DNA from: Aureococcus anophagefferens
Taxonomy: Eukaryota; Sar; Pelagophyceae; Pelagomonadales; Pelagomonadaceae
NCBI RefSeq assembly: GCF_000186865.1
Contig: NW_008705572.1
Coordinates: forward strand, 990,684-1,054,683
Direction of reading: 5' to 3'
DNA: 64,000 nucleotides
The notes below the pieces were generated by a model, which worked only from the letters and a program-made list of their open reading frames with translations, searched no databases and had not been told where the DNA came from. Position 1 is the stretch's first letter. Each line of letters opens with the position of its first letter. Of the stretch, positions 56,906 through 64,000 are shown piece by piece. A program made the translations under genes and the position numbers.

Positions 56906-58096
56906 CTAATACATGTCCAAGCCGAGGCTCTCCTCGATGTCGTCGATGTCGTCGACGTCGCGGTAGTCGTCCTCCTCGGGCTCCGGCGCGGCGTTGCGCG
57001 GCGCCGCGGGCACGGCGATGGCCGCGACCTCCTCGACGGCCTCCTCCTCGAGGAGCTCGAGCGTGACGCGGGGCGCCAGCGGCTTGCCCTCGCGCGCCTC
57101 GACGGCGACGACCGAAACGTCGACCGCGTCGCCGACGGCCGCGAAGTCGACGTCGCGGTCCCCCCGCGGCACGAGGCCGAAGGCCGACGCGCCAAAGTCG
57201 ACGACGGCGCCGTAGCGCTCGCGGCGGACGACGACGGCGCCCCGGAAGGTCATGCCGACCGCGAGGCGCTTCGCGAGCGCCTTGCGGTCGCCGCGCTTCC
57301 GCCGCGTCGCGGCCGCGCGCGCGCGCTCCGCGGCGAGGACCGCGGCGTCGACGGGCTCGAGGCCGACCTCGAGGCGGCCGCTCTGGGGCTCGGGCTTGCG
57401 CACGTAGACGCGGTCGAGGACGTCGCCCGCGCGGAGCACGCGCGTCGTGCCCGCGGCTTTCACGGGCGCGGACGCGAGCGCGACGCCCGGCGGCAGGCGC
57501 GAGCCGCGGAGGCAGGCGCGGAGCCGCGCGCCGCGCCGGCCCGGCCGGCCGAGGCCGTGGACGACGGGCACCTCGAGCCACGCCGCGCGCTTCGTCAAAT
57601 CGGCGATCCTCGCGGGCCGGAGCTCGTCGCCGATCTCGAGGTCCGCGAGCGCGAGGCGCGGCGGCGTCGGCTTCGGCGGGAAGGGCGACAGCACGAGCTG
57701 CGCCGACGCCGGCCGCGCGGCGACGACGTAGCAGGCCAGGGGCTCGCCGGACGACTTCGCCTTCCGGAGGTTCGAGCCGAGCGTTTTGTAGGCGGCCGTC
57801 GCGTTGTTCCAACGCCGCCACTTGGGCATGCGCAGCAGGCCGTTGACGGGGCGCGCGTCGCCGTCGAGCGTGCGCACCGCGCGCACGTCCACGAAGCACT
57901 TGACGCCGCGCGCGCCCTCGAAGACGGGCGAGGCGAGGCGGCCCAGCAGCTTGTCGCCTTTTTTGAGCGTCGCGAGCTCGAGCGCTGTCGATTTCGCGCG
58001 GAGGGCGATCACCGGTGTGCGGCGCGGGATTGGCGTGGTAAAGGCGGCTGTGAACGCGGTCAAAATGGCAGCGAGGGCGGCGCGACGACGCTCCAT
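56906..58096 (-). CDS. Plastid-targeted S1-domain RNA-binding protein
   Basis: A 396-residue protein. The leader MERRRAALAAILTAFTAAFT ends with an Ala-Phe junction typical of secondary-plastid bipartite targeting. At least one clear S1 domain lies at ~285-350 (LAVGMTFRGAVVVRRERYGA, VVDFGASAFGLVPR), and two earlier blocks (LKKGDKLLGRLASPVFEG and LEIGDELRPARIADLTKRAA) look like diverged S1 folds. S1 domains bind RNA; plastid ribosomal S1-like or translation-linked roles are likely. The end is acidic (EEDDYRDVDDIDDIEESL). Confidence 0.82.
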   Translation of the reverse strand: MERRRAALAAILTAFTAAFTTPIPRRTPVIALRAKSTALELATLKKGDKLLGRLASPVFEGARGVKCFVDVRAVRTLDGDARPVNGLLRMPKWRRWNNATAAYKTLGSNLRKAKSSGEPLACYVVAARPASAQLVLSPFPPKPTPPRLALADLEIGDELRPARIADLTKRAAWLEVPVVHGLGRPGRRGARLRACLRGSRLPPGVALASAPVKAAGTTRVLRAGDVLDRVYVRKPEPQSGRLEVGLEPVDAAVLAAERARAAATRRKRGDRKALAKRLAVGMTFRGAVVVRRERYGAVVDFGASAFGLVPRGDRDVDFAAVGDAVDVSVVAVEAREGKPLAPRVTLELLEEEAVEEVAAIAVPAAPRNAAPEPEEDDYRDVDDIDDIEESLGLDMY

Positions 58097-58156
58097 CGCT
58101 TCAAGCTTTGCGTGTATTGAAGTGCACCTTCAGCCCAGCACCGATATCCGGCCTCG

Positions 58157-59188
58157 ATGGAGGGAAGCGCAGTGGTCCCTCGCCCGGCCCAAGCCTCCTG
58201 GATCCACGCCGACACGGTTCGGCGACTGCTCACGAAGCTTGGGGTGGACATCGACAAACAAGATGCGAACGGACGCACACTGCTCCACGAGGCCGCTGCG
58301 AAGGGTGACACCTCCCTGGTCGCAGCGCTCCTCGCGGCGGGCAGCATGGTCGAGCGACGGAACCCCGATGGGCTCACACCTCTCCACTTGGCCGCTTCGC
58401 GGATACAGTTAGTAGTCATGCACCACTTGCTCTCGCACGGCGCGGACATTAATTCGAAGACCGAGGACGATCACACGCCACTCCACTACGCGGCGGCGTG
58501 TGAGAGGGGAGCGGAGGCCGTGCGAATGCTCCTGAAGGCGGGCGCTGACGTCCATCGTGCAGACCGTTGGGGGGAAACACCCCTCCACGCGGCGGCTTGT
58601 TACGACGTGACGTCTACCCGATTGCTCCTCGAGGCTGGGGCGGATCCGAACCGCGCTGATGATGAAGGCGAAACAGCATTCCATCGCGCCATGTGTCACA
58701 GACACGCTGGCTTTGGAGGAGAGGAGACACTCCACTGCCTCATCGAAGCTGGCGGCGATGTCAATCGCGTCGACGAACAGAGCCGCTCGCCGCTAGACAA
58801 CGCGCTCTGCTACGGTCGTCGCTCCTGTCTCTGGGTTCTGCTGCGAGCGGGGGCAACCGTGGATATGGCCAAGCTCCTTCTAGAAATCCGACCCATTGCA
58901 TTCAAGGACGCGAAGAAGTACGCGTGCGACGACACCTACTATACTGACAAAGAGAAGTTGCGGATTTTCAAAGAGCAAGTCTCCAACGTCGCATCCTCCT
59001 TCCGCTACATCGACAAGCTCGCCGCCGCGGGCGGCTACGAGAGCCTCGTGCGGACGTACCGCCAGGTCCTCACGGCAGCCCGCCACGGCTGCGTCACGCG
59101 GTACCTCCGGCAGCGCTTCGGCCGCGACGCGCCGCACGACGTCGCCGTGCTCGTCCTCGAATTCTGGAAGCCGCCCGGCGGGCTCTAG
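58157..59188 (+). CDS. Ankyrin-repeat protein
   Basis: A 343-residue protein with about seven ankyrin repeats between residues ~20 and 240, for example DANGRTLLHEAAAKGDTSLV, NPDGLTPLHLAASR, DDHTPLHYAAACERGAEAVR and WGETPLHAAACYD. The C-terminal ~100 residues (DKLAAAGGYESLVRTYRQVL...LRQRFGRDAPHDVAVLVLEF) form a helical tail without repeats. Ankyrin solenoids bind other proteins; the partner is unknown. It starts 60 bp from the S1-domain gene on the other strand, sharing a very short divergent promoter. Less GC-rich codon use than neighbours in the repeat part. Confidence 0.9.
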   Translation: MEGSAVVPRPAQASWIHADTVRRLLTKLGVDIDKQDANGRTLLHEAAAKGDTSLVAALLAAGSMVERRNPDGLTPLHLAASRIQLVVMHHLLSHGADINSKTEDDHTPLHYAAACERGAEAVRMLLKAGADVHRADRWGETPLHAAACYDVTSTRLLLEAGADPNRADDEGETAFHRAMCHRHAGFGGEETLHCLIEAGGDVNRVDEQSRSPLDNALCYGRRSCLWVLLRAGATVDMAKLLLEIRPIAFKDAKKYACDDTYYTDKEKLRIFKEQVSNVASSFRYIDKLAAAGGYESLVRTYRQVLTAARHGCVTRYLRQRFGRDAPHDVAVLVLEFWKPPGGL

Positions 59189-59403
59189 CTCGCCGCGGGC
59201 TGCGCTGCGGATGCCAGTGGACCGCCGTGTCCTCCCGCGCGTCTCTCGGCGTCGGCTGCCGGCCGCCGCGAGTCGACGAACGACGCGCCCCCCACCTTCT
59301 CCCCCCAATCGTGCTGCTGTTGTTGTAACGACTATTGTGAGACGGCGGACCCCAACATGCGCAGGCCTACCGGACGACGGGGGCGCCGCTGCCAGGCCGC
59401 GCG

Positions 59404-60430
59404 TTGAGGGGGGTCGGTGGCGCCCTCGGCGCCCTCGGCGCCCTCGGGACGAGGGCGCCGCCCCCTCGTCCGACGCCCTCGGACCCTCGGACGGAGGATC
59501 GGCGCCCTCGGACGAGGACTCGGCCGTCGGACGAGCGCGCGGCCGTCGGACGAGCGCACGTCCATCGGACGAGGGCGGCGAACCGTTGGTGACCCCCGGC
59601 CCGGGGCGCTGGATGTCCGGGGCTGCGTGATGTGTTTATGACAGGCTTTGCACCCGCGCCGCTCAGCGAATACGCGGAGATGCGCAACGATCTCTGTGGC
59701 TGCATGGGCCGCATCCTGACGGACGACGCGCCGGTGAAAACGGGACGTCCAGGCGATGGCGTCGGGGAACAGGCGGGCGGTTCTCAGAGGCTCGAATGGG
59801 GCGCGCTCGACGCCTCCCAACCCATCGACTCGTTTCGAATCACTGCAGCATCGGGAATCGTTCGTCGTCACCCAGGCGTCGTCTCGGTACAAGGGAGACT
59901 CCGTGATGATTCACGGCAGCACCAGCGTCAGCAGCCAGGAGAGATCGTCCCTGGCCGCCCCCGGGGCACGCTCCATCATCGACTGGGGCGACTGCGCGGC
60001 CTAGGACCGACAGGACCTCGTGCCCGCGCCGACGTGTAGGCAGCCCACGGCGCCGCGAGGGGAAAGCGCCGCACGGCCGCCGCTCTTGGCTGCGCCCCGT
60101 CTCGGGGACCGTCGCGACCGTGGGCGTCAATGCCGGCACCCACGGCGCGCCCAGGGACGCCCAAGGGCTGCGCCTTTGGGCTGCCGCGCCCCCTCATAAC
60201 CTTCCAACGACGGATGGCCAGAGATTTGCAGTCACCGTTCGAGCGCGCCGGGCGTGCCTGGCCAATCAGCGGCCGTCGGCGCCCTCGGCGCCCTCGGCCA
60301 TTTCGGACCCTCGGACGCTCGGCTCCCTCGGACGAGGGGAAAATCCCTCAGCCGAGGGCGTCGGACGAGGGGGCGGCGCCCTCGTCCCGAGGGCGCCGAG
60401 GGCGCCGAGGGCGCCACCGACCCCCCTCAA
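59404..60430. mobile_element. 1,027-bp non-autonomous inverted-repeat transposon with 8-bp target duplication
   Basis: The ends are inverted copies over about 77 bp: 59404-59480 starts TTGAGGGGGGTCGGTGGCGC and contains GGCGCCCTCG repeats, and the same sequence reads inverted into 60430. GCCGCGCG flanks directly at 59396-59403 and 60431-60438. Further GCCCTCGGAC-type repeats lie inside both ends. The interior has only short open frames without recognisable transposase; one (59756-60004) ends near the middle and may be a captured fragment. It lies just before the desaturase-like gene. Confidence 0.88.
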
Positions 60431-60571
60431 GCCGCGCGCGCACTGCAACGACTTCAACTTACCGAGACTCGAGCATGGTCTCGACGCGCTGCAATGCGCA
60501 GTGAGCGAGTCGCAGCGCGCACCATGCAAGGCGCAGCGCGCGAGAGGCATCAACGAATGCAGCGCAAGAGC

Positions 60572-62230
60572 ATGCGCACGCCAAGCGCAGCGCGCCGCAT
60601 AACGTTCACGCTGGCAGCGCTCATAAGCCAAGCAAGCTCTCTCACACCAAAACCGCGCGTCGTCGTCGTCGGCGGCGGCGTCGGCGGCCTGGCGACGGCG
60701 GGCCGGCTGCAGCGCCTCGGCGCGGAGTGCACCGTGCTGGAAAAGAACGAGAAGCTCGGCGGCCGCGTCGGCGAGCACCGCTGGGAAGGCCACCGCTGGG
60801 AGACGGGCGCGTCGCTGCTGCTGCTGCCGGACGTCTATCGCCGCGCGCTCGAGGCCGCCGGCGGCGCCATGGTCGACGCCGTGCGCGTCGACCCGGCCTA
60901 CGCGGTCTGGTTCCGGGAGCACGCGGACCGCGGGCCCGTCGTGCTCGGCGGCGGCGACCGCGGCGCGCTCCGAGCGCGCCTCGAGCTCGAGGCGCCGGGC
61001 GCGTTCGAGCGCTTCGAGCGCTACGGCGCCTGCGCGCGCGAGTACCTCCGGGCCGGCTGGCCCATCTTCATCGAGGAGGACCTGTCCTTCAGCGGCCTCG
61101 CGACGCTGCCGCGCTTCCTCGCGAACGCTCTCTCGGACCTCTGGCGCTGGCCGCTCTTCGGCCACGACGCGCAGCTGCGGCGGCTCTTCCCCGAGAGCGC
61201 GCGGCTCCGGGCGCTCTGCAGCTTCGACGACTTGTACGTGGGCCTGAGCCCCTACGAGGCGCCGGCGGTCTTCTCGCTGCTCGCGGCCATCGAGCTCGAC
61301 GACGCGGGCGTGGTCGACGACCCGCCGCGGCGCGACGTCGGCGTCTACTACCCGCGCGGCGGCTTCGGTACCGTCGTCGACGCGTTGACGCGCGCCTGCG
61401 AGGCCTCGGGCGTGGCGCTGCGGACGCGCGCGGCCGTGGACCAGGTGCTCGTCGCGGACGGCAGAGCGACGGGCGTGCGGCTCCAGGACGGCGAGACGCT
61501 CGACGCCGACTACGTCGTCGTCAACGGCGACCTCGCGACGACGGAGCCGGCGCTGCTGTCGGAGACCACCGGCGCGGCGCGGAGCGCCTACGAGCGCGAG
61601 CGCTACTCGACGTCGTCGATCACGTTCCTCTGGGCGCTCGACGCGGCGCTGCCCCAGCTCCGGCACCACAACGTCTTCCTCGCCGAGGCCGGAAACGGCG
61701 ACGACCCCTTCCGCGTCGCCTGGGACGACCAGCTGCCGGAGCGGGGCCGCCGCTCGCGCTTCCCGGGCCGCGGCTTCCACTTTTACCTCTGCGCGCCGTC
61801 GCGGACCGACGCGACCGCGGCGCCCGAGGGCAAGGACACGCTCATGGTCCTCGTGCCGACGCCGCCCCTCGCCGAGGACGGCAGCGACCCCGTGGACGAC
61901 TGGATCGCGGCCGCGCGGGACGGCGTCTTCGCGGCTCTCCGGGACTCGGCGGGCTGCGGCGACGTCGCCGGCCACGTCGTCCACGAGCGCGTCATCGACC
62001 CGCGCGAGTGGCGCGACGGCCTCGGCCTCCGCCACGGCAGCGTCTTCGGCCTCGCCCACGGCCTCGACCAGCTCGCGATCTTCCGCCCGTCGCGGCGGTC
62101 GGCGCGCGTCGGCGGCCTCGCGTTCGTCGGCGCGTCGACGCGGCCGGGCAACGGCGTGCCCCTCGTGCTGACGTCGGCGAAGCTGCTCTGCGCGGAGTTG
62201 GAGGACGAGCTGGGGCTGGGCGGCGGGTAA
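60572..62230 (+). CDS. FAD-dependent carotenoid desaturase/isomerase-like oxidoreductase (CrtI type)
   Basis: A 552-residue protein from the ATG at 60572 (a signal-like start, ITFTLAALISQASSLTP; in-frame ATGs also at 60494, 60524 and 60557). The FAD Rossmann motif VVVVGGGVGGLATAGRLQRL is followed by a second Gly motif, LEKNEKLGGRV. Further family wording: GVYYPRGGFGTVVDAL, DADYVVVNGDL, and the C-terminal FVGASTRPGNGVPLVLTSAK, the FAD-binding end of CrtI/CRTISO-type enzymes. It is likely a phytoene desaturase, carotene isomerase or related plastid or ER enzyme; the exact reaction is not decidable. The open frame runs upstream into the transposon, which is not coding for this protein. Confidence 0.85.
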   Translation: MRTPSAARRITFTLAALISQASSLTPKPRVVVVGGGVGGLATAGRLQRLGAECTVLEKNEKLGGRVGEHRWEGHRWETGASLLLLPDVYRRALEAAGGAMVDAVRVDPAYAVWFREHADRGPVVLGGGDRGALRARLELEAPGAFERFERYGACAREYLRAGWPIFIEEDLSFSGLATLPRFLANALSDLWRWPLFGHDAQLRRLFPESARLRALCSFDDLYVGLSPYEAPAVFSLLAAIELDDAGVVDDPPRRDVGVYYPRGGFGTVVDALTRACEASGVALRTRAAVDQVLVADGRATGVRLQDGETLDADYVVVNGDLATTEPALLSETTGAARSAYERERYSTSSITFLWALDAALPQLRHHNVFLAEAGNGDDPFRVAWDDQLPERGRRSRFPGRGFHFYLCAPSRTDATAAPEGKDTLMVLVPTPPLAEDGSDPVDDWIAAARDGVFAALRDSAGCGDVAGHVVHERVIDPREWRDGLGLRHGSVFGLAHGLDQLAIFRPSRRSARVGGLAFVGASTRPGNGVPLVLTSAKLLCAELEDELGLGGG

Positions 62231-62463
62231 TGGTGTGCTCGATCGCGCCCAGCAGCGCTGGCGGCGCGCCAGCGCCTCGACGCCTTACCTCAGCTCCTCA
62301 CCCAGTCAGACCGCGCCGCCGCCGCCTCGCAGCAGCGCAGCAGCCAGCAGCCAGCCAGCCCGCAGCCTCTTTATCTCTCTTGCAACTTGTAGTCGCAGCA
62401 CCGCCGCGAACGCTTGCAACCAGCACACGCCGCCGTCGTTTTTGCAACAACACCAACCAAACC

Positions 62464-63338
62464 ATGGGCGTCAAGGTCGTCGGCAAGAGCCTCGTCGTCG
62501 TGGACACGGGCAAGATGAAGATCACGGAGCTGGCGGGCAACGCGGCGACGAGCGACGACCGCATCTCCATCGCCAGCGTCACCGTGTCGGAGCCGACGTC
62601 GGAGCCGTTTTTGACGCTCCACTACGACGAGTGGTGCGTTCGTAGCGCACACCAATCACCGTGATGCCAGTTTCTCGTAGGATGTGCGTGACCAAGGGCC
62701 GCGTCATCTTCGACCTCGGCGACGGGACGAGCGTCGAGGCCAAGGCCGGCGAGACCGTCGTCGTCGAAAAGGGCACGCGGTTCCAGCCCATCTTCCCCGA
62801 GGCCGGCGCGGAGTACATCCCCGTGTGCCTGCCGGCGTTCAAGCCCGAGCGCTGCATCCGCGAGGAGGAGGGCGTGAGCGACGTCGCGAAGAAGCTCGCG
62901 GACCTCCACGGGTCGCCCGACGCGCCGCCGGCCGCGCCGCCCGCGGAGGTGCTCTACCACATGTGCGAGAAGGCGCTCTGGGAGGCGGCCAAGGCGTCCG
63001 GCGGCGCCTACTTCCCGCCGACCTTCGCCCAGGACGGCTTCACGCACGCGACGGCCGTGCCGTCGCGCCTCGTGACGACCGCGAACCACTTCTACCAGGA
63101 CTCCGTCGGCGACTGGGTCTGCCTCCAGTTCAAGCGGTCGACGCTCCTCAAGACGTGCGGCATCGTCACGCGCGACGAGGAGGCCATGCCCGTCGGCGAC
63201 AAGGCCGTCGGCGACGAGTGGGGCAAGTGGGTCTGCCCCCACGTCGTCGGCGGCATCCCCGTCGGCGCCGTCGACTTCGAGTTCGCCATGGTCCGCGACG
63301 GGCCGAAGTTCCTCGCCATCGAGGGGCTCACGAAGTGA
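62464..63338 (+). CDS. Cupin - DUF952 fusion protein (two exons)
   Basis: Join of 62464-62633 and 62681-63338, 275 residues. The first half is a small cupin: ITELAGNAATSDDRISIASV, then LTLHYDEW|MCVTKGRVIFDLGDG across the splice, then AGETVVVEKGTRFQPIFPEA. The second half matches DUF952: EVLYHMCEKALWEAAKASGG, then YFPPTFAQDGFTHATAVPSR and VTTANHFYQDSVGDWVCLQF. The intron (62634-62680) is 47 nt, GT-AG, phase 2. Metal-binding His is present (HYDEW). Function of both domains together is unknown. Confidence 0.82.
62634..62680 (+). other. 47-nt intron in the cupin-DUF952 gene
   Basis: GAGTG|GTGCGTTCG to TTTCTCGTAG|GATGTGCG. Excision gives YDEWMCVTKG, continuing the cupin strand. GTGCG occurs near both junctions but not as a clean target duplication. 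The exon-1 frame otherwise stops within the intron. Confidence 0.8.
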
Positions 63339-63378
63339 GGGTCGTCGTTATTAAGTCCGCGCGCGCGCCGCCGCGCGC

Positions 63379-63827
63379 TCACTCGGGCGAGTCGAACGTG
63401 AAGTCCGCCTTCTTCGAACGTTTGATTTTCTCCTCCTCCTGCGCGGGGCGCGCGCGATGAGCGGCGCGACGCGCGCGGCGGGGGAGCGACGCACATCCGA
63501 CTCCCACGCGTAGTAGAAGACGCCGAGGAGGCCGATGATCGGCGAGAACGCGAAGACGAGCTTCGCGCCGGCCCAGGCGTACCTGCGCGGCGAGCGGCGT
63601 CGGCCATCGATGCGCGCGTTCCTCGTGCGCCGCGCGACGCGCTTCGCGTGCTTCGACCAGGTCTCCGGGTCCATGTAGTCGAAGACGACCTCGGGCTCCT
63701 TCGGCGGCTCCGGCGCCGCCGTCGTCGTCGACTCCTCGTCCGGCGGCGGCGCGCCGGCGGCCTCCTCGGCGACGGCCAGCGCGGCGAACGCGGCGACGAG
63801 GACCAGGCTCACGAACCAGGCGCGCAT
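63379..63827 (-). CDS. Small membrane protein with signal peptide (two exons)
   Basis: Join of 63827-63495 and 63438-63379, 130 residues. It starts MRAWFVSLVLVAAFAALAVA (signal peptide), then an acidic/Pro-rich stretch, a basic segment (KHAKRVARRTRNARIDGRRR) and a membrane helix (AGAKLVFAFSPIIGLLGVFY). It ends ESD|EEEKIKRSKKADFTFDSP. The intron 63494-63439 is 56 nt with donor GTGCGT and acceptor CGCGCAG, phase 0. Without splicing the end becomes a long Arg-rich artefact. Function unknown. It converges on the cupin-DUF952 gene. Confidence 0.72.
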
Positions 63828-64000
63828 CTCGTTGCTGCTCTGCGACGCTGTGGAGAGGCTCGCCTTGGCGAAGCTGAAGTCGAAGAGGACGCGGACGAGC
63901 CACACGGACGGCGTCCGACGCTCGAGCCGACGCGCCCCAGTCGGCCGGAGCGCCTACTCATCTGAGCGTCCGCCGTCTCAACAACAGTCGTTACAAACAA

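Noticed and set aside
59404..60430. Protein-coding gene at 59632-60039
   Set aside because: Short frame wholly inside the inverted-repeat transposon with no recognisable domain; could be a captured fragment at most.
60266..62059. 597-residue minus-strand frame
   Set aside because: Antisense of the desaturase-like gene and reads into the transposon.
1..64000. tRNA or rRNA genes
   Set aside because: I saw no cloverleaf-like or rRNA-like stretch on either strand; a covariance-model scan would be needed to be sure.

Overview
The window looks like nuclear DNA of a stramenopile alga, most likely a pelagophyte close to Aureococcus anophagefferens. The grounds are inference from: very high GC; dense, mostly intron-poor genes with tiny intergenic gaps and divergent or convergent pairs; a eukaryotic selenocysteine elongation factor (pelagophytes are selenoprotein-rich); MYND/Sel1 and ankyrin expansions; plastid-targeting leaders with Phe at the predicted cleavage site; and short introns flanked by 8-bp direct repeats, as described for Aureococcus introner elements. 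An 811-base run of N (4086-4896) marks an assembly gap. Starts were chosen at ATG codons, so several genes are shorter than the longest open frame.

Layout. 1-7.2 kb: an EF-hand/WD40 protein running off the left edge, an F-box-like protein and a gap-interrupted coiled-coil protein with Cys motifs and a 30-bp repeat. 7.3-15.5 kb: a tandem array of six MYND-RING-like-Sel1 paralogues on a ~1.39 kb period, five of them followed by a conserved, hidden transmembrane-coding tail. 15.5-23.1 kb: two related secreted coiled-coil proteins flank eEFSec and an amidase. 23-33.5 kb: F-box/Lon-like protein, a sialate O-acetylesterase-sulfatase fusion, BAG-domain co-chaperone, ERI1-like exonuclease, PARP-like protein with a RanBP2 zinc finger, an unknown low-complexity protein and a short-chain dehydrogenase. 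33.5-35.1 kb: a gene-poor inverted-repeat (foldback) element. 35.3-46.6 kb: a C2-domain protein and a giant CFAP46-like flagellar central-apparatus protein interrupted by an introner with 18-bp inverted termini. 46.7-54.8 kb: RING protein, double gamma-glutamylcyclotransferase-like protein, a small leader-bearing protein, a CaaX-tailed kinase and an ammonium transporter with a repeat-filled intron. 55.4-64 kb: sulfotransferase-like membrane protein, plastid S1-domain protein, ankyrin protein, a 1,027-bp inverted-repeat transposon with 8-bp target duplication, a carotenoid desaturase-like oxidoreductase, a cupin-DUF952 fusion and a small membrane protein.

The genes do not form one pathway. Themes are sulfated-glycan and sulfate-ester chemistry (sulfatase fusion, sulfotransferase), nitrogen acquisition (ammonium transporter, amidase), selenoprotein synthesis (eEFSec) and ubiquitin/SUMO-type regulation (F-box, RING, MYND/RING-like, PARP). 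The most unusual structural signal is a set of non-autonomous insertions sharing an 8-bp target-site duplication. Two are spliced as introns inside coding sequence, one sits in a promoter and one is a stand-alone element. The other is the conserved transmembrane tail behind the stop codons of the MYND-Sel1 array.
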